A stretch of 64,000 nt of DNA from the NCBI RefSeq assembly GCF_007751715.1, contig NZ_CP036292.1, positions 6,517,339 through 6,581,338 of the forward strand, written 5' to 3'. Below the pieces are notes generated by a model. That model saw only the letters and a program-made list of their open reading frames with translations. It made no database searches and was not told the DNA's origin. The stretch is from Rosistilla oblonga (lineage in GTDB: Bacteria; Planctomycetota; Planctomycetia; Pirellulales; Pirellulaceae). The position numbers and the translations under genes were made by a program. Positions 27,730-35,706 of the stretch are shown here, piece after piece (within the stretch, counting starts at the first letter, position 1; every line of letters begins with the position of its first letter).

Positions 27730-29124
27730 ATGAAAAACGTAACCTCTCGACGACAGATGCTCTCCGCTTCGGCATGCGGCTTCGGTTCGCTGGCCCTCGC
27801 CGATCTCATGACACGCCAGGCGCAAGCGGCCACGCCCAGCAGTCCGCTGGCCCAACCGTCGACGCATCATCTGCCTCGCGCTCGCCGCGTGATCTTTCTG
27901 TTCATGCACGGTGGCCCCAGCCACGTCGACACGTTTGATTACAAACCGCGTCTGCAAGCCGACGATGGCAAGGACCTGCCGTACGATCTGCCGACGGCAG
28001 CGATCGACGCCAAGTTGAAGCTATTGGGCAGCCCGTGGAAATTCAAACAACATGGTCAGAGCGGACTGTGGTGCAGCGAATTGATGCCCCACACGGCGCG
28101 GCATCTGGATGAGATGTGCATCATCAAATCGCTGCACAGCCGCGGGCAATCGCATGGCCAAGCGGTCAGCATGCTGAACACCGGCAGCGACAACTTGGTC
28201 CGCCCGTCGGTCGGATCGTGGCTCAGTTACGGCCTGGGGACCGAAAACGAAGACCTGCCGTCGTTTGTCGCCCTCGCGCCGAGCACCGGTCACGGCGGCC
28301 CAAGGAACTACGGCACCGCGTTCCTTCCCGCGATCCACCAAGCGACGGCGATCGGTAGCAACGGCAAGCTGGGCGATGCGCAGGTCAAATACCTTAATCG
28401 CGGCGATCTTCCCCCGGCGGAACAGAACCGCCAGATGGACTTGTTGCAAACGCTCAACCGTCGCCACCTGGATCGCGCCGGCCAGGACCAACAGATCGAA
28501 GGAGCGATCGAAGCGTACGAGTTGGCGTTTCGAATGCAGCAGGCCGCGCCACAGGTTCTGTCGCTGGACGAGGAGCCTCAGCACATCTTGGATCTCTACG
28601 GCGTCGGACAAGAACCGACCGACAACTTTGGCCGCAGCTGTCTGCTCGCGCGACGGCTAGCCGAAGCGGGAGTGCGGTTCGTCCAAGTCTCCACCGGTAA
28701 CGTCTGGGATCAACACAGCAACTTAAAGAGCGGACACGAGAAGAACTCTTTAAAAACCGACCAACCGGTCGCCGGCTTGATTCAAGATCTCAAGCAGCGG
28801 GGAATGTTGGAGGACACGCTGATCGTCTGGGGCGGCGAATTTGGCCGCACACCCGTCGTGCAGGGCGCCAACGGCCGCGATCACAATCCGCAAGGCTTCA
28901 CGATGTGGATGGCCGGCGGCGGCGTGAAAGGTGGGACCAGCTATGGCGAGACCGACGAATTCGGTTATTATTCACAGCAGGATCGGGTTCACATGCACGA
29001 CTTGCACGCTACCATTTTGCATTTAATGGGGCTCGATCATCAAAGGCTCACCTATCGATATGCCGGTCGCGACTTCCGCTTGACCGATGTCGCGGGCCGT
29101 GTTGTGACCGAGTTGTTTGCGTAA
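27730..29124 (+). CDS. DUF1501 family Tat-exported protein
   Basis: 464 aa, the same length as its paralogue at 7239-8633. Twin-arginine signal [20 protein letters not shown]. Family blocks: [68 protein letters not shown] and [16 protein letters not shown]. The His/Asp positions fit a metal site of the alkaline-phosphatase-like superfamily. It directly follows the PSCyt1 protein (6 nt) and precedes the CoaB-like gene by 4 nt, so all three may share one transcript. Confidence 0.93.
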   Translation: MKNVTSRRQMLSASACGFGSLALADLMTRQAQAATPSSPLAQPSTHHLPRARRVIFLFMHGGPSHVDTFDYKPRLQADDGKDLPYDLPTAAIDAKLKLLGSPWKFKQHGQSGLWCSELMPHTARHLDEMCIIKSLHSRGQSHGQAVSMLNTGSDNLVRPSVGSWLSYGLGTENEDLPSFVALAPSTGHGGPRNYGTAFLPAIHQATAIGSNGKLGDAQVKYLNRGDLPPAEQNRQMDLLQTLNRRHLDRAGQDQQIEGAIEAYELAFRMQQAAPQVLSLDEEPQHILDLYGVGQEPTDNFGRSCLLARRLAEAGVRFVQVSTGNVWDQHSNLKSGHEKNSLKTDQPVAGLIQDLKQRGMLEDTLIVWGGEFGRTPVVQGANGRDHNPQGFTMWMAGGGVKGGTSYGETDEFGYYSQQDRVHMHDLHATILHLMGLDHQRLTYRYAGRDFRLTDVAGRVVTELFA

Positions 29125-29128
29125 AAGA

Positions 29129-29758
29129 ATGGCCAAAATATTGATCACGTCGGGGCCGACCCGACAGTACCTGGACCCTGTCCGCTATCTGACCAATGCA
29201 TCGAGCGGACGGATGGGGGCTGCGTTGGCCCAAGCCGCACTCGATTTAGGCCACCAGGTCGTGGTCGTCAGTGGGCCCGTTAGCGTCACCTATCCGGCAG
29301 CAGCCGAAGTGATCGATGTCCTGACCACACAGGAGATGTTGGAAGTCGCTCACCGCGAATTCCAGCAGTGCGATGGTGCGATCGGCGCGGCGGCGCCTTG
29401 TGATTACCAGCCGCAGCAGGTGGAGACGGAGAAGATCTCCAAAACGGGCAAGCCGCTGCAATTGAACCTTGTCGAGACTCCCGATGTCGTCGCCACCCTC
29501 GGCGAACGCAAGCGGAGTGATCAATGGGTCGTGGGGTTTGCGTTAGAGACGCAGGATCGGCACTTCCGGGCGATCGTGAAACTGGAAAAGAAGCACTGTG
29601 ACTTGATGGTCAGCAATGGCCCCGAAGCGATCGATTCGGCCGAAAACCAAGTCGACCTGATCGACGCCGAAGGTCAATTGCTCGAGCAGATTTCGGGCTC
29701 GAAGCTCGACGTCGCCCGCGGAATCTTGAAAGTGATCGACGCTCGCTTGATTCGCTGA
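29129..29758 (+). CDS. phosphopantothenate--cysteine ligase (CoaB) domain protein
   Basis: 209 aa from ATG at 29129; a TTG at 29117 is possible but would overlap the DUF1501 stop. Matches the CoaB half of CoaBC: ILITSGPTRQYLDPVRYLTN at the N-terminus for nucleotide binding, SSGRMGAALAQAALDLGHQV, GAAAPCDYQPQQ, VETPDVVATLGERK, VGFALET and the CTP-site block KHCDLMVSNGPEAI. CoaB joins cysteine to 4'-phosphopantothenate in coenzyme A synthesis. The CoaC decarboxylase half is not in this window, so here the two activities are separate genes. It follows the DUF1501 gene by 4 nt, probably only sharing a promoter. Confidence 0.9.
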   Translation: MAKILITSGPTRQYLDPVRYLTNASSGRMGAALAQAALDLGHQVVVVSGPVSVTYPAAAEVIDVLTTQEMLEVAHREFQQCDGAIGAAAPCDYQPQQVETEKISKTGKPLQLNLVETPDVVATLGERKRSDQWVVGFALETQDRHFRAIVKLEKKHCDLMVSNGPEAIDSAENQVDLIDAEGQLLEQISGSKLDVARGILKVIDARLIR

Positions 29759-29829
29759 AGCCGATTTCGCGTCGTTCCAACTCCCGGCGCGATGCACCGC
29801 ACTAGTGCTTCATCCACATTTGAATTCAG

Positions 29830-29850
29830 GGTAGTGGACGAGGTCACGAG
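29830..29850 (+). repeat. left terminal inverted repeat of the insertion sequence
   Basis: 21-bp end, perfect reverse complement of 31431-31451. Its inner part is duplicated in inverted orientation just inside: 29840-29853 pairs with 29874-29887 over 14 bp, giving a hairpin that exists only at the left end. Confidence 0.88.
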
Positions 29851-29927
29851 TCCTTTCGCGCCAGAGATTATGGGGACTCGTGACCTCCTGTTGATTACCC
29901 ACAAGTCGCCGCAAAAACAGCTCGTTT

Positions 29928-29942
29928 TGGCACGGTATTTGC
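29928..29942 (+). promoter_or_regulatory. candidate sigma-54 (-24/-12) promoter of the transposase gene
   Basis: TGGCACG-GTAT-TTGC fits the sigma-54 consensus at all eleven fixed positions, with GG and GC ten bases apart. It lies 45 nt before the ATG, leaving room for a start site near 29955 and a ribosome-binding site (AAGGTG at 29978-29983). No enhancer-binding site was identified. Confidence 0.5.
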
Positions 29943-29987
29943 GCTTGTAGTATTTCATTTTGCACAATGAAATCTTAAGGTGAAAGC

Positions 29988-31412
29988 ATGCAACCGACCA
30001 GTATCGCATACGAATTTCAAGATATTCAACTTGGAGACAAACGTCTCAACGATCGAGCCGAAGCGTTGCTCGCCTCGCTGGCGGCCAACCCTTCGGCCAG
30101 TATCAACGAAGCTTGCAGTGGCTGGGACGAAACCAAAGCCGCTTACCGTCTATTCGATAACCCCAACGTCGATCCCGAAGCCATTCTCGGGGCTCACGCT
30201 GAAAAGACACTCCAACGAATCAAAGCCCAAGACACCGTTTGCATCGCACAAGATACCACCGAACTGGACTACACCGCGCATCCGCCCGAAGGCGTCCGCA
30301 ATCTCGATCGCTTAGGCCGCCGTGGACTTTACGATCATTCCCACATCGCCTTCACGCCGGAGAAACTTTGTCTCGGGGTGGTCGGTGTTAAGTTCTACGA
30401 TCGCGACAAAGAAGCGCTCGGCACCAGCAAGAAGCGAGAAGGCCAACCCCTACACACCGGCGAAGGGCAACGATGGCTCGATGGTTATCGCAAGGCCTGC
30501 GAGATCGCCGGAAAATGTCCTGAAACTCAGATCGTTTCGCTGGCCGATCGCGAAGGAGACATCTACGACATTTTCGTCGAAGCCGATCAGCATGAAACAC
30601 CGGCTCAGTTCGTCATTCGCTCGCAGCGAAAACGCTCGTTGCCGGAGAAAGACCCCGATGGCGGGCCTGCGGCTTATAAGAAAATGCGTGCCGAAATCGC
30701 ATCCGCCCAGCCGGTCGCTTACCGCGAAGTCCAGCTTCCCCAAACGCCCGAGCGAACCAAAGGATCAGGAAACAAACAACACCCCGGCCGTGAAGCACGC
30801 ACTGCGAAGTTAGAAATTCGAGCGAAGCGGATGACTCTTCGTGCGCCACACAACAAGCAGTCTTCGATGCCGCCGGTCGAGATCAGTGTCGTTTGGGTGA
30901 GCGAGATCGATGGCCCAGGCGACGGAACCGAAGTCGACTGGCTGTTACTGAGTTCTCTGCCGGTCGACACGATTGCCCAGACGCTGCGGATTGTGGATTT
31001 GTATGTGGCTCGTTGGCCAATCGAAGTATTCTTTCGAGTTTTCAAAACTGGCTGCCGGGTCGAAGAGATTCAACTCGAAGCGAGAGACCGACTGATCCGC
31101 GCGTTGATGTTTTACAAAGTGATCGCATGGCGGATCATGTTTGTGACCTTCTTAGGCCGCGAGTGTCCAGAGCTTCCCTGTGATGTCGTCTTCAGCGAAG
31201 CGGAATGGAAGTCGGTCTGGAAAGTGGTGGAAAAGACGGCTCCCCCAAAGCAAGCTCCTGAGCTGTCACAATTCATCCCGGTCCTTGCGACCCTTGGCGG
31301 CTACAATCACCGCGAAGGCGACGGTCCGCCGGGAGCCGAAGTGATCTGGCGAGGCACGCGGCGAATGCTCGACTTCGCCCTCTGCTGGCAAGCCTTCGGA
31401 CCAGACCAATGA
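29988..31412 (+). CDS. IS4-family transposase, Tn5-like
   Basis: 474 aa, full length for the IS50 group. N-terminal DNA-binding domain (~1-65, FQDIQLGDKRLNDRAEALLA) as in Tn5 Tnp. The RNase H-like core has catalytic D89 in CIAQDTTELDY, D187 in LADREGDIYD and E346 in the signature Y339-x2-R342-x3-E346-x6-K353 (YVARWPIEVFFRVFK), exact spacing. The C-terminus holds the dimerisation part (FIPVLATLGGYNHREGDG, then RGTRRMLDFALCW). All catalytic residues are intact. AAGGTG precedes the ATG. A start inside the gene that could make a Tn5-style inhibitor protein was not identified with confidence. Confidence 0.95.
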   Translation: MQPTSIAYEFQDIQLGDKRLNDRAEALLASLAANPSASINEACSGWDETKAAYRLFDNPNVDPEAILGAHAEKTLQRIKAQDTVCIAQDTTELDYTAHPPEGVRNLDRLGRRGLYDHSHIAFTPEKLCLGVVGVKFYDRDKEALGTSKKREGQPLHTGEGQRWLDGYRKACEIAGKCPETQIVSLADREGDIYDIFVEADQHETPAQFVIRSQRKRSLPEKDPDGGPAAYKKMRAEIASAQPVAYREVQLPQTPERTKGSGNKQHPGREARTAKLEIRAKRMTLRAPHNKQSSMPPVEISVVWVSEIDGPGDGTEVDWLLLSSLPVDTIAQTLRIVDLYVARWPIEVFFRVFKTGCRVEEIQLEARDRLIRALMFYKVIAWRIMFVTFLGRECPELPCDVVFSEAEWKSVWKVVEKTAPPKQAPELSQFIPVLATLGGYNHREGDGPPGAEVIWRGTRRMLDFALCWQAFGPDQ

Positions 31413-31430
31413 CTTGTGGGTAATCGACAG

Positions 31431-31451
31431 CTCGTGACCTCGTCCACTACC
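31431..31451 (-). repeat. right terminal inverted repeat of the insertion sequence
   Basis: 21-bp end complementary to the left end, 18 nt after the transposase stop; the subterminal repeat 31411-31425 overlaps the stop codon region. Confidence 0.88.
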
Positions 31452-31482
31452 ATCAGGCCTAAAATCAAAGTTTGAAAAACCA

Positions 31483-32769
31483 CTAGCCTTCGACAGGCAT
31501 GTACGAACCGTGTTGGCGAGCCTGCGGTTCGCGGCGGTTGTAGCTTTCGCGGATTGCGATCATCCGCGGCATGGCATCGAAGAAGTGACCGATCAAGTCG
31601 GCATCCCACTGCGTTCCCGCACCGCTGCGAAGGATCTCTTCCGCCTTTTCCTGAGGCATCCCGCCGCGGTAAGGTCGGTCGCTGGTCATCGCGTCGTAGG
31701 CGTCGCTGATCGCCAAGATCCGTCCATCCAACGGGATCTCTTCGCCGACAAGCCCGTCGGGATAACCTTTGCCATCGATCCGTTCGTGATGGAACAGCAC
31801 GCCGGGAAGAACTTCCGACAACTGATTGACCAACGGATACAAAATCCGCCAACCGACGTCGGGATGGGTTTCGATCACGCTTCGCTCTTCGGCGTTCAAC
31901 AGCCCCGGTTTCTGGAGGACCGCGTCGGGGACGGCGATCTTACCAACATCGTGCAGCAGGCCGGTCAGGTAGATGCGATCGCAATCGGTCACCGTCAGCC
32001 CCGCCTGCTTCGCTAGCTCTTGAGCAAACAACGCAACCCGTTCGCTGTGACCGCACGTATAATCATCGCGAGCTTCGACCGCGTTGACCATCGCGCGGAC
32101 GACATCGGTAAACAACTGTTCCTTCTGACGCAGCAACCGCGTGTTGTGCAATTGAGTCGCCAGGATCGATCCGGCGGTCAGGATCAGATTCGCTTCGATC
32201 GTCGTAAAGCCGTCGCGAACTCCGGGCAGACATCCTTCCGGCTTGACGTGATTGCACGCGATCAACCAACCGGCCAAACGATCGGCATGACGAATCTCGA
32301 CAAGGATGATATCGCGGATTCGCGAATCGATCTGATCGGCGGCCAAGTCGTTGATCACGACCGGATCGACCTGAGCGTTTTCGCCGAAGGTGTCGATGAT
32401 CTTCCGGCAGACCTCGTCTTCAACCAACGGATCACCGCTCCACAGCGTAGCCGCGTTACTCAAACTGGCTTGCTGATCCGCAAACATCTCCATGTTCGGA
32501 ACCAACGCGACAGCCTGACACATCGTCGACAGCGGCAGCTTGGGCAAGAAGTCGAGCATCAGCGCTATCGGCTCTGGTGTCGAGTTCCGCAACTCCATCG
32601 AAACGGCCAACGACTGCAGCAACGCCAACTCTTCGAAATCGCGAGTGACCTGTTCGGTCAACGACTGAACCTCATGTTCCAGACTTTCGACTTGCTGAAT
32701 CAGGGCGTCGGGATCGAAATGAGGATCGTCGATGCAACGGGTGCGCGAAGCGAGAGCGGGATCGGCCAT
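31483..32769 (-). CDS. HD-GYP domain phosphodiesterase with GAF-like sensor region
   Basis: 428 aa. A short coiled coil (~22-52) leads into a GAF-like region (~50-212) that ends with the usual connecting helix ILATQLHNTRLLRQKEQLF. The HD-GYP domain follows: GHSERVALFAQ, the HD pair H273-D274 in LLHDVGKIAVPD, H301 in ETHPDVG, H327-H328 in LFHHERIDGKGYPDGL with the GYP motif at 335-337, and AISDAYDAMTSDRPYR. Such enzymes hydrolyse cyclic di-GMP and related dinucleotides; all metal and GYP residues are present, so activity is likely. No membrane segment, hence cytosolic. It ends only 32 nt from the insertion sequence. Confidence 0.92.
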   Translation of the reverse strand: MADPALASRTRCIDDPHFDPDALIQQVESLEHEVQSLTEQVTRDFEELALLQSLAVSMELRNSTPEPIALMLDFLPKLPLSTMCQAVALVPNMEMFADQQASLSNAATLWSGDPLVEDEVCRKIIDTFGENAQVDPVVINDLAADQIDSRIRDIILVEIRHADRLAGWLIACNHVKPEGCLPGVRDGFTTIEANLILTAGSILATQLHNTRLLRQKEQLFTDVVRAMVNAVEARDDYTCGHSERVALFAQELAKQAGLTVTDCDRIYLTGLLHDVGKIAVPDAVLQKPGLLNAEERSVIETHPDVGWRILYPLVNQLSEVLPGVLFHHERIDGKGYPDGLVGEEIPLDGRILAISDAYDAMTSDRPYRGGMPQEKAEEILRSGAGTQWDADLIGHFFDAMPRMIAIRESYNRREPQARQHGSYMPVEG

Positions 32770-33028
32770 GGCGTGACTTATCTCAAAAGAGCTTTAAATC
32801 GGATTCTCTAACAGTCGGCGGGGGCATCGCACGGAAAAGATTTCTCAACCGAAGTCTACAACGGGTTGCAACGCCGGGTCGCCAGCGTTCCGCGTCAAGT
32901 CGAGATTGCCCGGCTGCCTGGAGAATAAATTATGGAGTGCGCCGGACAGACCGATTGTGTCAAATCGATGCGTGGTAGCGAATTCGCAGATCGCGACGAG
33001 CAATGACTTGGACACAGCCGGCTCGTTA

Positions 33029-33091
33029 GTCGCCTTTCGCTCCGCGAAAGTGCGCCTTATCCGCACGCACTTTCGCGGAGCGAAAGGCGAC
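33029..33091. repeat. dispersed hairpin repeat, family B copy 2
   Basis: 26-bp perfect inverted repeat (33029-33054 and 33066-33091) with an 11-nt loop. The outer 23 bp of each arm are identical to the copy at 24072-24146. It lies in the gap 32770-33134, which otherwise holds nothing recognisable, just past the stop of the HEAT-repeat gene and upstream of the HD-GYP gene. Confidence 0.85.
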
Positions 33092-33134
33092 CATCAAGAC
33101 GTGCAGAGAACAGCCCACCAAACCCGAACGGCGA

Positions 33135-34664
33135 TCAGGTGTTGAAGGTCCGCAAGATCTTTCGGCCCATGTAGATCTGCCAGACATCCTGAGCGGTCAG
33201 CGGACGCATCCGGCCCGACGTGGGATACCACACCAACTCAAGACCATCATAAACACAGACACCGATGGCATCGTCTTTGGAAGCCAAAGCGACCAACGCG
33301 TGTTCGCCGAGGAAGAAGCCCAGGAATTCGGGAGTGACCGCTTCGAATCCTTTCTCTTCGAGTTCTTTCACCGACACGTCGGCGGCCCGCCGCTGAGCTG
33401 CGTTCCAATGTTCGGTGCCGACGACGTAGATGTCTTCGTGTTCGGCTTGCCATCCGGCAAATGCGGCATACGCTTCTTCAATAGGCAAGTGCGTGATGTC
33501 GGCTGAAAAAGCGTGAACCATCGGCCCGACGATCCCTAGGTTGCTGAAGTCGCCTTGGGCGAAATGGTAGTCGAATCGGAACAGGAAGCAGTCGATCGGA
33601 TCGTCGAATCCAGGCCAGAACTGCAACCGATGATCCAACAATTCGATGCGACTCGGTGGAACCGCCATCTGCCCAGGCTGAGCTAACCACAATGCGAGTT
33701 CCGATTCAGCGCGACTGGCAGCCGTTTGATACTGATCGTCGATTTTCTCTTCCAGCCCCAACTCTTCCGCATAAGCCAACACGCGCAGCCGCGCCGACGG
33801 TTCGGCTGCCAATTCGATCAGCCGGTCGATCCCTTCTTCTTGTTCCAGCCGAGCCAACGCGCCAGCCGCTTCGGTTTGGATTCGCCGATGCGACAACTCC
33901 ATCGCCAGCTTCAATTGCGGAATCGCGCGATCGACTCCGATCAACGCCAACGCATCGCAGACCGAAACGATCAGCGCGATCGCTTCGCTGAGAACCTGAT
34001 TGACCTGTTCGGGCGTGTCGCCAAACGCCTTAGGATTCTTTTCGACTTGTTCCAACTGAGCGACCAACGCTCCGAGCAACGGGATCAGATCATCGCTGCG
34101 ATCGACGCACCGATGCCGCTTCGTTTGTCCCGACCGAAACAGATGGTTTGCTAGATCCAAGATCCCACCGGCGACGGCCAGATTTTGAATCGCGTCCAAA
34201 ACGCGAGGGAACATCGAATCGACATCCCAGCCAGCGTGTTGGAACAGCGGGCTGAGGACCAGCCCCACTTGGATCCAGTTTTGCGGAGCGTCCTCGACCA
34301 GCAGTTCAGCCAACGCTTGCAGATGCTCGGGCCCGCGAGCGATCGCCAACGCGTGCAGCAACAAAAACCGAGTCCCCAATTCCTTGGGCAGGTTTTCGTA
34401 CAAGGCGACGATCAAATCCGAATCGAGCGTCTCCGCCTCTTCGCTCGGCTGACGCAGCAGATTCGATTGCAACAACCGCAGCAGGCCATCGATCACGCCC
34501 GGTTTGTCGGCGACGATCGGTTCCAGATTGTTGATCAACGATCGCAGGATCATCTCGATCGATTCGACCGGCGCTTGGTGCAGCGATTGGATATACTGCG
34601 CCGACTCGGCAGGGTCGACGCCAGGGCCGATCAGAAATTCGATAAGTTCAGAGTTATCGGACAC
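33135..34664 (-). CDS. HEAT-repeat protein with unknown C-terminal domain
   Basis: 509 aa from the GTG at 34662-34664. An ATG 108 nt upstream is in frame but adds a leader without helical character; neither start has a strong ribosome-binding site, so the start is uncertain. Residues ~20-350 are all-helical, Leu/Ala-rich and resemble HEAT/armadillo repeats, clearest in VDRAIPQLKLAMELSHRRIQ, then TEAAGALARLEQEEGIDRLI. A separate C-terminal domain (~365-505) has several Trp and aromatic residues (RLQFWPGFDDPIDCFLFRFD, VVGTEHWNAAQRRA, ELVWYPTSGRMRPLTAQDVW) and is not recognised. Probably a cytosolic protein-binding scaffold. Confidence 0.65.
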   Translation of the reverse strand: MSDNSELIEFLIGPGVDPAESAQYIQSLHQAPVESIEMILRSLINNLEPIVADKPGVIDGLLRLLQSNLLRQPSEEAETLDSDLIVALYENLPKELGTRFLLLHALAIARGPEHLQALAELLVEDAPQNWIQVGLVLSPLFQHAGWDVDSMFPRVLDAIQNLAVAGGILDLANHLFRSGQTKRHRCVDRSDDLIPLLGALVAQLEQVEKNPKAFGDTPEQVNQVLSEAIALIVSVCDALALIGVDRAIPQLKLAMELSHRRIQTEAAGALARLEQEEGIDRLIELAAEPSARLRVLAYAEELGLEEKIDDQYQTAASRAESELALWLAQPGQMAVPPSRIELLDHRLQFWPGFDDPIDCFLFRFDYHFAQGDFSNLGIVGPMVHAFSADITHLPIEEAYAAFAGWQAEHEDIYVVGTEHWNAAQRRAADVSVKELEEKGFEAVTPEFLGFFLGEHALVALASKDDAIGVCVYDGLELVWYPTSGRMRPLTAQDVWQIYMGRKILRTFNT

Positions 34665-34892
34665 GGGGCAACGCCACAAGCTAGAAGGATCGGGGAACGT
34701 AGATGTCGCGCGGATCGCAGAGCCCAACCCCGTCGCATTATGTGCTCCAACGCACGTCGGGTTCGCCAGCAATCACGCAGGTCTAAGCATACCGCAGCCG
34801 ATCCATTTCGTTTAGGACCCCTGCGGCGGCGGATCGCACGGGAAAATCCACGACAAACCGTTGCTGCGTGGTTCCGCGACCGCTTGTCTTTT

Positions 34893-35642
34893 CTAGCCCC
34901 TGCCGACGTACGGCATCGCCGATGCCATGACGGTCATGTTCAGGACATTGGCGTCCAGCGGAAGGCTGGCCATATAGAGGACCGCTCGGCCGATCTCGCG
35001 GACGTCCATCGTCGGTTCGGCCTTCAGGCTGCCATCGGCTTGCGGAACGCCATGCTCCATCCGGCGTGTCATCTCGGTCGCCGCGTTGCCGATATCGATC
35101 TGACCACATGCGATGTTGTGCGGCCGACCGTCGAGCGCCGTCGATTTGGTGATCCCCGTCACCGCATGTTTTGTCGCGGTGTAAGCGATCGATTGCGGGC
35201 GGGGAACGTGAGCCGAGATCGATCCGTTGTTGATGATCCGGCCTCCTCGAGGCGTCTGTTTTTTCATCACGCGAAACGCTTCACGAGTACACAAGAACAC
35301 GCCTGTCAGATTCACGTCGACCACCTGCTGCCATTGATCGATCGTCAATTCATCCATCGGCACACTCGGAGCGTTGATCCCAGCGTTGTTGAACAACAGA
35401 TCTAATCGCCCCAGTCGCTCGACTGTTTCGGCGAACAGATTGCCGACCGAATCGGCGTCGGACACATCGCACGGGATTACCGACGCAGATCCTTCGGGCC
35501 CCAAGCCGGCTGTCTCGTCGAGCGTCTCGCGATTGCGTCCCGCCAGAACGACGTGGTATCCGTTTTCCATCAACGCGATGGCGACGTGGCGTCCGATCCC
35601 CGAACCGGCTCCCGTCACGATCGCGATCTTTTTCTCTGTCAT
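34893..35642 (-). CDS. short-chain dehydrogenase/reductase
   Basis: 249 aa, classical SDR. The ATG at 35640-35642 has AGGAAA just upstream; another ATG 18 nt earlier is less well placed. NAD(P)-binding motif TGAGSGIG at 10-17, NNAG at 85-88, and catalytic S141 or S143 with Y154 and K158 in YTATK. The segment after the active site ([35 protein letters not shown]) varies between SDRs and sets the substrate, which cannot be named. The gap 34665-34892 is empty. It lies 64 nt downstream of the SecA-like gene on the same strand. Confidence 0.93.
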   Translation of the reverse strand: MTEKKIAIVTGAGSGIGRHVAIALMENGYHVVLAGRNRETLDETAGLGPEGSASVIPCDVSDADSVGNLFAETVERLGRLDLLFNNAGINAPSVPMDELTIDQWQQVVDVNLTGVFLCTREAFRVMKKQTPRGGRIINNGSISAHVPRPQSIAYTATKHAVTGITKSTALDGRPHNIACGQIDIGNAATEMTRRMEHGVPQADGSLKAEPTMDVREIGRAVLYMASLPLDANVLNMTVMASAMPYVGRG

Positions 35643-35706
35643 CCGTTTTCCTGTTTGCATCGGTTGCCGAGCTCTTCAGCGATCTTCGCCTTGCGGGCCT
35701 TCGCTA

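Larger units (their letters stand above)
29830..31451 (+). mobile_element. complete IS4-family (IS50/Tn5-like) insertion sequence
   Basis: A 1622-bp element bounded by perfect 21-bp inverted repeats (29830-29850 and 31431-31451; outer end GGTAGTGGACGAGG). A second, subterminal inverted pair GATTACCCACAAGTC lies at 29893-29907 and, inverted, at 31411-31425. One transposase gene fills the interior. The nine bases on each side (TGAATTCAG left, ATCAGGCCT right) do not match, so no target duplication is visible. It lies between the coaB-like gene and the HD-GYP gene and interrupts neither. The intact gene and perfect ends suggest recent arrival and possible activity. Confidence 0.9.
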
